Shown piece after piece: positions 1 through 6,133 of a stretch of 42,129 nt of DNA. The stretch comes from a virus. Made by a program: the position numbers and the translations under genes. The stretch is taken from the IMG/VR virus record IMGVR_UViG_3300046474_000604, positions 1 through 42,129 of that record, one strand, 5' to 3'. The notes below the pieces were generated by a model that had not been told where the DNA came from, ran no database searches, and saw only the letters and a list, made by a program, of their open reading frames with translations. Every line of letters starts with the position of its first letter. The first letter of the stretch is position 1.

Positions 1-429
1 ATGAAGGGAATCTTTGTAGGGCTAATGTTAACACTCACTTCGCTAACCGCAAACGCCGAAGATTATGACGGCATACCAAAGCGTTTTTTTGAAAATCTTT
101 TCGCCCACAATTACAAAGAAGCGTTTGACATTCTCAACCCAACAAAAAAAACGTCAGGCAATGATAACGAAGAATTCGATTTTCTGACGGTGTTCACCGA
201 CTACTTGGCAAAAAATCAAGACAAATCCGACTACAAATACTACGAACTGGTCTCCGAAGAAAAAATAGGCACCCGTTACGTTAAGCTCATTTACGTCATG
301 GGCTTGAAAAATTCACAGTCCGGCATGAGCATGGAGCTATACAAACCGGATTCTGAATGGCAGGCCATCAATTTCAGCTATCAAGCCAAGTACGCAGATT
401 TAATAAAAGACAAATCGTCCAAGGAATAA
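1..429 (+). CDS. Secreted protein of unknown function at the prophage edge
   Basis: Encodes 142 residues beginning with a classic Sec signal peptide: a Lys near the start, a hydrophobic stretch, then an Ala-Asn-Ala cleavage motif around residue 19. The mature part is small, Lys/Asp/Glu-rich and has no transmembrane segment, so a periplasmic or exported location is inferred. I do not recognise the family; the size and fold pattern recall short DUF4019-like periplasmic proteins, but that is a guess. Base composition is clearly more AT-rich than the phage genes to its right, which fits a moron (lysogenic conversion gene) or flanking host DNA. The window starts on its ATG, so its promoter and ribosome site are not visible. 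It is convergent with the minus-strand genes that follow. Confidence 0.7.
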   Translation: MKGIFVGLMLTLTSLTANAEDYDGIPKRFFENLFAHNYKEAFDILNPTKKTSGNDNEEFDFLTVFTDYLAKNQDKSDYKYYELVSEEKIGTRYVKLIYVMGLKNSQSGMSMELYKPDSEWQAINFSYQAKYADLIKDKSSKE

Positions 430-450
430 ATAACACCCCATACGCCAGGC

Positions 451-481
451 GCGGGCATGGTCGACATTCACGACCGCCCGC
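451..481. terminator. Hairpin between convergent genes
   Basis: An inverted repeat GCGGGC-at-GGTCG / CGACC-GCCCGC with a 7-base loop lies between the stop of the secreted-protein gene and the stop of the convergent minus-strand gene. There is no clear T-run, so termination is inferred mainly from the convergent context. Confidence 0.4.
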
Positions 482-511
482 CGCTTGTGCTGACACCTGA
501 GCTGCCGACGT

Positions 512-730
512 TCAATCCCCAATCCCAAGCGTCACCCGCTCATCGATCGCCCACCACCTGGCGCAGTCGATGAGCTCATACATCTCGACCAATTCCCCTT
601 GCTCGATTATTCCTCGGCACCCAGCGACGAACTCCTCGAGGAAGTCCCGCCGCGCATCAGGGTCAGCGATCAGCGCGGCCCGGTCGTTGATCAGCCCCCG
701 CCACTGATCCAGCAGCTCGGACCTATTCAA
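512..730 (-). CDS. Small acidic hypothetical protein, second gene of LexA-box operon
   Basis: Encodes 72 residues (begins NRSELLDQW after the initiator), acidic and probably all-helical, with no motif I recognise. I place the start at a TTG (728-730) that overlaps the TAG stop of the upstream gene, because the homologous-looking part begins there and the longer reading frame would run deep into that gene in another frame. The overlap implies translational coupling and a shared transcript with the upstream gene, hence shared control by the LexA-like box at 1035-1050. Function unknown; a phage or prophage-edge accessory protein is the most that can be said. Confidence 0.5.
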   Translation of the reverse strand: MNRSELLDQWRGLINDRAALIADPDARRDFLEEFVAGCRGIIEQGELVEMYELIDCARWWAIDERVTLGIGD

Positions 731-1019
731 GCTGGCACAGCCAGGACTGGGCGTAAAAAGCATCGCCAATCTGCTCGAGCCCGGAAAGCACCATGCCGTT
801 CTGAGCCATGCCAACTATCTTAATGTCGAGCAGGGGCGCAAAGTCGTGGTCCTTTACGGGTGCGCTGCTGAATATCCAGGCGCTGATCGTGGTCCTGCCA
901 AGAGCCTTGTTTTCAGCCTCCATGATGTGCACATCGGCCTTGAGGGGCTGGACTTTGCCAAGCTGCTTTGGATCGATGGCGATGCCGAGGTGTCGCCGAC
1001 GACGGACGAGGTACATCAT
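723..1019 (-). CDS. Hypothetical protein, first gene of LexA-box operon
   Basis: Encodes 98 residues with a basic N-terminus (YLVRRRRHLG) followed by an alternating hydrophobic/polar pattern suggesting a compact alpha/beta fold; no signal peptide or membrane segment. I do not recognise the family. A LexA-like palindrome ends about 16 bases upstream of its ATG, a position where repressor would block transcription, so damage-inducible expression is inferred. It is followed by a 72-residue gene whose start overlaps its stop. It diverges from the plus-strand gene at 1128. The gene lies at the tail-gene end of the prophage, where accessory genes commonly collect. Confidence 0.6.
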   Translation of the reverse strand: MMYLVRRRRHLGIAIDPKQLGKVQPLKADVHIMEAENKALGRTTISAWIFSSAPVKDHDFAPLLDIKIVGMAQNGMVLSGLEQIGDAFYAQSWLCQLE

Positions 1020-1034
1020 TTTGATTGCTCAACA

Positions 1035-1050
1035 CTGGATATGCATACAG
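1035..1050. promoter_or_regulatory. LexA (SOS) box-like palindrome
   Basis: CTGGATATGCATACAG (other strand CTGTATGCATATCCAG) matches 13 of 16 positions of the P. aeruginosa-type LexA consensus and keeps both CTG/CAG ends. It lies 16 bases upstream of the minus-strand ATG at 1019 and about 78 bases upstream of the plus-strand ATG at 1128, so it could control one or both. Confidence 0.55.
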
Positions 1051-1127
1051 TTAACTAAGCGGGCGATTTGCGGTCAATACTGGATAAGGGGATTTTCGAC
1101 GAACGACCAGATCGGTCAGGGAAAGGT

Positions 1128-1358
1128 ATGACACTCGAAGAGATGAACATTCCTGCGGTGATCAAGACGGAAGCCGCCGACCTGATCCGCCGTATTGAAC
1201 TGGCGAATGGTCTGCTTGAGCTGTCCACCGTCGGCGGCATGACCGAGGGCTTCATGATTGGCGTGACATGCCTCAAGGCGTTGCGCCCATCGGACGCCGA
1301 CGCCCTGGAAATTTTGTTCAGTCAGGCTATTGATCGGAAGATGGCGCAGAGGACTTAA
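1128..1358 (+). CDS. Small hypothetical phage protein (76 aa)
   Basis: Encodes 76 residues starting MTLEEMNIP, mostly helical by composition, without recognisable domain. The ATG at 1128 is chosen over an upstream in-frame ATG because a GAAAGG ribosome site sits 5-6 bases before it. It diverges from the LexA-box operon at 1019 and its 3' end overlaps the convergent minus-strand gene by about 32 bases. Such convergent overlaps are usual in compact phage ends. Function unknown. Confidence 0.55.
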   Translation: MTLEEMNIPAVIKTEAADLIRRIELANGLLELSTVGGMTEGFMIGVTCLKALRPSDADALEILFSQAIDRKMAQRT

Positions 1359-1584
1359 TTGCAGTTGTCCAGCTCAATATGGCCTCCAAAGCAACCCACG
1401 GGTTTTCTGTCGATTTTGCCGCCCTACTGCAGTCTGGTGCGTGCTTGAATGATTCGCCAATGGACTCCACAGATTGGAACTCCAGGCACTCAGTACAGGC
1501 TACGAGCCCGCCCATCATCAGCCAATCCCTATTCCACTCGACAACCTGGCTCACAACGCTTTCGCGTCTCGCATAGTTGACCAT
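1327..1584 (-). CDS. Small Cys-containing hypothetical phage protein
   Basis: Encodes 85 residues (MVNYARRESV...). A CTEC pair near residue 27 and a further Cys about 20 residues on suggest a possible zinc site, though a full four-ligand set is not obvious. The start at 1584 is supported by a strong GGAGG ribosome site seven bases upstream; a longer frame starting further upstream exists but would run through a long hairpin at 1601-1629. The gene is the last of the leftward late block beyond the muralytic enzyme. No family assigned. Confidence 0.6.
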   Translation of the reverse strand: MVNYARRESVVSQVVEWNRDWLMMGGLVACTECLEFQSVESIGESFKHAPDCSRAAKSTENPWVALEAILSWTTAIKSSAPSSDQ

Positions 1585-1600
1585 TGCACACCTCCATGGA

Positions 1601-1629
1601 GTTACAGGCCGGGGCATCCGGCCCGTAAC
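1601..1629. other. Leader hairpin upstream of small minus-strand gene
   Basis: GTTAC-a-GGCCGG / CCGGCC-c-GTAAC with a 5-base loop forms a 12-step stem with one mismatch. It ends a few bases before the ribosome site of the minus-strand gene starting at 1584. There is no T-run on either side, so an mRNA 5' structure is more likely than a terminator. Confidence 0.5.
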
Positions 1630-1758
1630 TTCAGGGTAGCCACGGCCCACTAGGACGCCTAAACATTTCGGCATAACCACCGAACAATAGCAGCCTGAAT
1701 GTTCGATAGCCGATTACGGCGTAGGAGACTCAGCCGACCCTTAAAGCGTGGATCAGGC

Positions 1759-2193
1759 TCATGCCAGCGCCCGCCGCACGCCTTCATCGACGATGGTAGT
1801 CGGGTATTCAAAGCCCGCGTTCTCATGCTTGATAATCGCCTTCACCAGCCCTCCCAGAACGGCTGTATCGGTCACGTCCAGGTCGCCAGTCGCATCCTTG
1901 CCGGTGCTGAGCCTGACGCTCTGCTGCACCGCGCTGACATATGCCCCGGTGTCGTTCTCACCGGGCGGTGCCCAGCGGCCGACGATGGCCGCAACCGTCT
2001 TCAGGCCGTACTTGGACTGATAGGTCAGCAGAAGCTTGCCCAAGGCTCGGATGCCATTCTCTGCCGAGTCGAACCGGGCGAATCGCGGAGCCGTCACGCC
2101 TTCCTCGATGCCCAGCTGGCCCTGCCAGTTGTTGGCCTTGTTGAAATCGATGTTGCCAGGATTGTTGTTGCGTACACCGCGTGCAGTTGGCAT
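1759..2193 (-). CDS. Phage muralytic/structural enzyme with RNNNPGNI motif
   Basis: Encodes 144 residues with an N-terminal RGVRNNNPGNI motif, typical of small phage and virion-associated peptidoglycan-degrading proteins often annotated 'structural protein' or lysozyme-like. The conserved region covers residues 5-75 (including the GRWAPPGEND segment), followed by a helical C-terminus. No signal peptide or SAR segment is present, so passage to the cell wall would need the holin. A GAGGAAAG ribosome site precedes the ATG, and a terminator lies just upstream (2212-2236). It is the only candidate endolysin in the window, yet it sits about 20 kb from the holin/spanin genes. It could instead be a virion-associated hydrolase. 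Confidence 0.7.
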   Translation of the reverse strand: MPTARGVRNNNPGNIDFNKANNWQGQLGIEEGVTAPRFARFDSAENGIRALGKLLLTYQSKYGLKTVAAIVGRWAPPGENDTGAYVSAVQQSVRLSTGKDATGDLDVTDTAVLGGLVKAIIKHENAGFEYPTTIVDEGVRRALA

Positions 2194-2211
2194 TTCACTT
2201 TCCTCAAGACG

Positions 2212-2236
2212 AAAAAAAGCCTGCTCAAGGCAGGCT
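2212..2236 (-). terminator. Intrinsic terminator between XRE gene and muralytic enzyme
   Basis: AGCCTGC-loop(5)-GCAGGCT; read on the minus strand it is followed by a run of seven T. It lies after the XRE regulator stop and just ahead of the next gene's ribosome site. Confidence 0.85.
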
Positions 2237-2263
2237 TCGTGGCTGGACTAATATGTAAAGCGG

Positions 2264-2509
2264 TTATGGATGCCATCGATTAAGCAAACTATCTTGTCGA
2301 CCGCGCGCCTTATCTAACGCCCCCAGCACGTACAGGATGTCTACTCCAGCACGATTAATGTTGGCCAGGTAGTCAGCTCTCGGCATTCGAATATTCAGTT
2401 CGTAGTGACCTTGAGCGTTAACTCTAACTCCGCCTATAGTGGCTAGTGCTTGCTGGGTAAGGCCTAATCGACAGCGTTCTGACTTTAAGCGCGCACCCAA
2501 TGAGCCCAT
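2264..2509 (-). CDS. XRE-family (Cro/CI-type HTH) regulator
   Basis: Encodes 81 residues. Residues 4-45 form a helix-turn-helix of the XRE type (ARLKSERCRLGLTQQALA, then the recognition helix and a YELNIRMPRADYL segment), and the VDILYVLGA stretch after it is usual for small phage and prophage regulators. DNA binding is inferred from this fold. A GAGG ribosome site lies nine bases before the ATG. Its upstream region holds a perfect 18-base palindrome (2528-2545) and further inverted repeats (2583-2634), good candidates for its own operators. It has its own terminator, so it appears to be an independently regulated single gene placed between late genes. Confidence 0.8.
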   Translation of the reverse strand: MGSLGARLKSERCRLGLTQQALATIGGVRVNAQGHYELNIRMPRADYLANINRAGVDILYVLGALDKARGRQDSLLNRWHP

Positions 2510-2527
2510 GTCTATAGCCTCGGTCAG

Positions 2528-2545
2528 GCCCGCAAGATTGCGGGC
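2528..2545. promoter_or_regulatory. 18-base perfect palindrome upstream of XRE gene
   Basis: GCCCGCAA-GA-TTGCGGGC, perfect in both arms, 19 bases upstream of the XRE start codon. It may be a repressor operator, or fold in the mRNA leader as a 7-bp hairpin with a four-base loop directly before the ribosome site. Confidence 0.5.
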
Positions 2546-2582
2546 GCATGATGGCCTTAGAGTGGCACAATCAAAAAATTTC

Positions 2583-2634
2583 CGTTAGCTACCTTTACAC
2601 TAACGATACAAATAATTCTCAGGTCTTAGTGTAA
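2583..2634. promoter_or_regulatory. Inverted-repeat cluster, probable promoter/operator of XRE gene
   Basis: Two nested inverted repeats share a half-site: CGTTAG (2583-2588) with CTAACG (2600-2605), and TTACACTAA (2595-2603) with TTAGTGTAA (2626-2634). The area is AT-rich relative to its surroundings and lies 75-125 bases upstream of the XRE start. The right arm overlaps the end of the DUF1353 gene. Confidence 0.5.
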
Positions 2635-3095
2635 CTCCAATGGCCGCCCAATCGGACACCCAGGTAGAAGATCAGCGCCCGCCAGCGCGCAGTGCCGTCG
2701 CCCGTGGTCAGGGCTCGGTAATAAACGGCATCACATTCGAGCCGCGACAACTTGCCCGTGGTGTACAGCAAGTCGTGCAGGATCGACGCGCGCATGCCGT
2801 AGCCGACGAGTAGGCCGTACAGGGCCAGGGCGATGACCGCGACGGCCAGCAGCGACCAGCGAATCCACGGATGCGAGTCGACCAGCGTCCCGCCGCTCAG
2901 CGCAGTGATTGCGCACCACCGGCAGATCTCCCGCAGGATTCTGATCGATGCCAGGTCGCTGACGAACGTGTCTGGCACAACCAGCTCACCATGCACAGGA
3001 TCGTTGAAGGCCATGGCCTGGCGCATCTCCACGTCCCAGCGGCTGATGAAGCGGATATCGGGCTTTACGTCGAACTTGCCTACTGCTGTTGCCAT
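2619..3095 (-). CDS. DUF1353-family phage protein
   Basis: Encodes 158 residues (from MATAVGKF). The conserved DUF1353 signature is visible: DTFVSDLASI in the first third and HDLLYTTGKLSRLECDAVYYRAL near residue 115, with a hydrophobic segment between (residues 80-105) that may be a membrane segment. DUF1353 proteins are frequent next to phage tail genes; their role is not established. The ATG at 3095 is preferred to one six codons upstream because a GGAG ribosome site is correctly spaced before it. A terminator at 3112-3131 precedes the gene, as for several other late genes here. Confidence 0.75.
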   Translation of the reverse strand: MATAVGKFDVKPDIRFISRWDVEMRQAMAFNDPVHGELVVPDTFVSDLASIRILREICRWCAITALSGGTLVDSHPWIRWSLLAVAVIALALYGLLVGYGMRASILHDLLYTTGKLSRLECDAVYYRALTTGDGTARWRALIFYLGVRLGGHWSYTKT

Positions 3096-3111
3096 GCTTT
3101 TCTCCAGGCAC

Positions 3112-3131
3112 AAAAAAACCGCACAAGGCGG
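3112..3131 (-). terminator. Intrinsic terminator upstream of DUF1353 gene
   Basis: CCGC-cttgt-GCGG followed by seven T on the minus strand, located between the tail-assembly gene and the DUF1353 gene. The stem is only four base pairs, so it is probably weak. Confidence 0.65.
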
Positions 3132-3161
3132 CCGGGGTAGCTGAAATTTGTAGTCGATGGG

Positions 3162-3635
3162 TCAGTCGGGCAGCTCGAGCACGGGCAGCTCGAGCAGAAA
3201 CGCCTCGATTGTCGGCTGCTCGCGCTCACCAGCCAGAACCAGGGCGAGCTGCTGATAAGCGTAGGCCCAGACCAGGGAACGCCAGGCCCTGAAGGCAATG
3301 CCGTCATTCTGGAACTTCGGCACTGCTGGCTCTTCGGCATAGCTCACCGCAGTAGCGATGCTGTCGTAGCGGGCCGCGATTGCCGCGCCGTCGAGCTTGG
3401 CCTGCACAGCTTGCTCGTAGAGCTTGGTGATGGCGGCGGTGTCTGGGGCCGGCGAAGGTGGTAATTCCGGAGCGGCGGGCAGCTTCACCCACTGGCCCTG
3501 CCACTGGGCGACCTGGGCGCCGGTGAGCCTGGGCGGCGCTGTAGGCGTTGAGCTGGGCGGCATTGGCTGGCCGTCCTCTACCTCTATACTGCCCGAGTAC
3601 AGAGCGTTGTCACCCCACTGGTATACTAAGGTCAT
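3162..3635 (-). CDS. Putative tail fibre assembly protein
   Basis: Encodes 157 residues with a Pro/Ala-rich linker (residues 25-65) followed by a helical domain ending in a repeated LELP element. Its ATG overlaps the TGA of the tail-fibre gene by four bases (ATGA), so the two are translationally coupled. Small proteins in this position act as tail-fibre assembly chaperones in many phages; the assignment rests on position, size and the N-terminal beta-rich then helical pattern, not on a diagnostic motif. It is the last gene of the tail block before a terminator. Confidence 0.6.
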   Translation of the reverse strand: MTLVYQWGDNALYSGSIEVEDGQPMPPSSTPTAPPRLTGAQVAQWQGQWVKLPAAPELPPSPAPDTAAITKLYEQAVQAKLDGAAIAARYDSIATAVSYAEEPAVPKFQNDGIAFRAWRSLVWAYAYQQLALVLAGEREQPTIEAFLLELPVLELPD

Positions 3636-5188
3636 GCTAATTTACCTTTGATATATGTAGCGGTGGGAGCTGGGGTTGGCGTAGAAGCTGGGGTCATAAA
3701 ATTAGCTGTCGTGTCATATGAGCACATAGGAAACTTATACCCGTTATTACCTTGTACAAAGAGCAGCGATGCTCCCCCAACAACTAGGCTCCTGTAAAAT
3801 GTCACCCCTGTCTGCCCCCTTAACGACCAAGTCAATCCACCATCACTGGAAACCACAGCGCTGGATGTGACGCAGGGCAGAATTATGCACTTACTCTGAG
3901 GAATAACCACAGCCGAGTTATCAGTGTACGCGCCCGCGCCGCTAGGCAAAACATAATTAATAGCCCAGTTACTCGGCCCTGTAGGGTTAGTGGCTGAAAA
4001 CAGTATTGCAGTATTACCATTATACAGGGCGTAATACACCCCATTATAGTAAAAAATGCTTGTAAACGAATATCCAGGATTTACACTAGTCCAACCTATA
4101 CCATCCAGACTGTAAGCGTATGTCGAAGAACCTGACGCCAGAGCGAATATGTATGAGCCAGCTTTTGTAAGAGTGGTGGCGCCAACAGTAGTGAAGGTGT
4201 TACGTGCAGTCCATGTCACGCCATCAGGTGAGGTATAAAATGTACCTCCTGTAGTACCGATAGACCAGGCGATGAATATCGTACCCGTCCAAAATATGGA
4301 AGGCGATGGAAGTGACGCCGGCAAAGAGCGAGAAGTCCATGTCACGCCGTCGGGGGACGTCTGGATGACTGCCGAGTTTGCAAACGTCGCGACAAACATT
4401 CCGTTTCCGCAAGCTAATTGGAAAGGCTGCACCGCAAATCCAGTAAGGCGTCTAGTCCATGTAGCGCCCTTATCGGTAGACGTGACGCAAGGAAATGGTG
4501 AGTTGCTCATCAACGCAACTATCAGACTGCTATTGTCCGTCTGTGCTATCTGTACATAGCTGGTGGTCTCCGCTGGAACTGTAGGATCAATACTGGCGAC
4601 AGTTACAGTCGAACGATCAGGGTCCGCTAGAGAGCCCAGCAACGTTGCCAAGTCGGGAAATTGAGTCTTTGCGTACACTGTGCGATTGCCCGCAGCGTAA
4701 GTTGCATCCGGAGTCCTGGCCGTTACCAGGATATCACCCACGGCCTGCCCAGCCTTGCCCCACTGCACGCCAGTTTTACCTGAGTTGATCTGCAGTACGT
4801 CGAAAGCATCGTGGCCGGTAAACGTGGGAATACCTGCTGCGGAGCCTGCGGCCGCAGCGTAAGTCTGCGCGTTAGTAGCGCTCTGTGCTGCGTTCTGCGC
4901 CTGGGTCGTCGCCAATGAAACCTGCGCAGCTCCGCCGGATGCAGCCAAGGCAGCCTGCGTTGCTGCAGTTTGCGCGGCAAGCGAGGCGAGATTTGCGCTC
5001 GCCGCAGCGGCGTTCTTGTAATCGAGGGTCGCGGCCATGGTTTCGGCCATCCAGCTTACTGCCGTGTTCACCTGGATGCTGAACGGTGTCAAAGCGGCGG
5101 TAAATGCGTCAGCCTCAACCATATAATCGTCGGGGCCGTCACCGCGCGTCGGGGCAAGAGGAAGCGCGGCAATCACTGGAGTCGCCAT
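3632..5188 (-). CDS. Tail fibre / receptor-binding protein with Asp-box propeller
   Basis: Encodes 518 residues. Residues 1-60 are a conserved-looking N-terminus for attachment to the tail. Residues 60-130 are Ala/Gln/Ser-rich with coiled-coil character. A bridging domain covers about 130-200. From about 200 on, repeated Asp-box-like motifs occur (STDKGATW, SPDGVTW twice, SSDGGLTW, SLDGIGW), the signature of sialidase-type beta-propeller blades. A host-surface receptor-binding or glycan-binding role is inferred. The ribosome site AAGGA precedes the ATG. The propeller-coding part (about 3640-4600) is visibly more AT-rich than the N-terminal part and the neighbouring genes, suggesting exchange of the receptor-binding module. 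Confidence 0.8.
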   Translation of the reverse strand: MATPVIAALPLAPTRGDGPDDYMVEADAFTAALTPFSIQVNTAVSWMAETMAATLDYKNAAAASANLASLAAQTAATQAALAASGGAAQVSLATTQAQNAAQSATNAQTYAAAAGSAAGIPTFTGHDAFDVLQINSGKTGVQWGKAGQAVGDILVTARTPDATYAAGNRTVYAKTQFPDLATLLGSLADPDRSTVTVASIDPTVPAETTSYVQIAQTDNSSLIVALMSNSPFPCVTSTDKGATWTRRLTGFAVQPFQLACGNGMFVATFANSAVIQTSPDGVTWTSRSLPASLPSPSIFWTGTIFIAWSIGTTGGTFYTSPDGVTWTARNTFTTVGATTLTKAGSYIFALASGSSTYAYSLDGIGWTSVNPGYSFTSIFYYNGVYYALYNGNTAILFSATNPTGPSNWAINYVLPSGAGAYTDNSAVVIPQSKCIILPCVTSSAVVSSDGGLTWSLRGQTGVTFYRSLVVGGASLLFVQGNNGYKFPMCSYDTTANFMTPASTPTPAPTATYIKGKLA

Positions 5189-5230
5189 AAATTAATTCCT
5201 TCAAGATTTAATATTCAAATGCTGGAACAG

Positions 5231-6133
5231 CTACACAAGCCCTTCGACAGTGATAGTTCCCGAAGACAACTTCGGCCCCGCCAGAACTATGTTGAAGTCT
5301 TTGTAGAAGCCGAAAAGAATCGTAGATTCGTAAGTTTCCTCACCGATCCAAACTATTGGCGTGGAGCGCATTTCAGCCAACAAGCGCCGTATCTTCGCTG
5401 CTTCAGATGTTTCCAATGCAATGTCGAACTCGGCCCGGTTTGAGTACGAGCGCGGAATAATTGTGGTGTTGCCGAAGTCATCCGTGGACTTTCGGCTGTA
5501 ATCGTTGATACCGACAGAGCTGCCATACAGCGCATCACCGAGTTTCTTCCACGCGCCGACAACGATGTGGCCCACCGCCGCCGTGCCCGATCCGGCGTCT
5601 ACAGTCACCAGAACGTCAGCAGAGCCGTAGGCGGGCATGTCCAGCAGCACAAAGTCTGTGCGGACGTCGATCTCGGAAAAGAAATAGTCGTACCAGTTGG
5701 TGACGCCGCCATCGACAAGACTGATGACTCGCCGGTACCTCTCACCCTCCACCGGATCCACCATGGTGACGGTTACCGTGCGCCCGGCGACATTGAACAT
5801 CGCCAGCGAGTTGACCACTGCGCCAGGCCGTAGCCGAACGGTGATCGTTCCGGCGTTCGTGGTCAGCGACTCGACCTTGGTGTCGAACATCCGCCAGCGG
5901 TTATCGGCACCGATCAACTGCCACTTTGCCGGAGCCGTTGCCGTCACAACCTCTTCACCAGGCTTTACGCCGGCGGGCACCGCCGCGAGGGCTTCCCAGA
6001 TGTTGTGGGCCAGCAGCACCCGGGCGGCGATGGCGTAGGTTGCCGTCGCCGACCATGCCGGGTAATCGCTCTCGGGGACGTTGCTGCTGATCAGCTTCGC
6101 CTCTGTGATCTCCACCGGTTTGATGAGCCTCAT
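5231..6133 (-). CDS. Distal tail (minor tail) protein
   Basis: Encodes 300 residues. The N-terminus (LIKPVEITEAKLISSNVPE, then a YPAWSATATYAIAARV stretch) resembles phage tail and carbohydrate-module proteins that follow the tape measure in many Pseudomonas and Burkholderia phages; the rest is beta-rich. Its ATG overlaps the stop of the tape-measure gene (ATGA). By position it should form part of the tail tip. It is the only gene between the tape measure and the tail fibre, so it may combine roles usually split among several proteins. No enzymatic motif is visible. Assignment is by position plus general sequence character. Confidence 0.65.
   Translation of the reverse strand: MRLIKPVEITEAKLISSNVPESDYPAWSATATYAIAARVLLAHNIWEALAAVPAGVKPGEEVVTATAPAKWQLIGADNRWRMFDTKVESLTTNAGTITVRLRPGAVVNSLAMFNVAGRTVTVTMVDPVEGERYRRVISLVDGGVTNWYDYFFSEIDVRTDFVLLDMPAYGSADVLVTVDAGSGTAAVGHIVVGAWKKLGDALYGSSVGINDYSRKSTDDFGNTTIIPRSYSNRAEFDIALETSEAAKIRRLLAEMRSTPIVWIGEETYESTILFGFYKDFNIVLAGPKLSSGTITVEGLV

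Noticed and set aside
24-28. Possibility that the first gene is cut at its 5' end
   Set aside because: The frame begins with ATG followed by a complete signal peptide, so it looks intact even though its upstream region is not visible.
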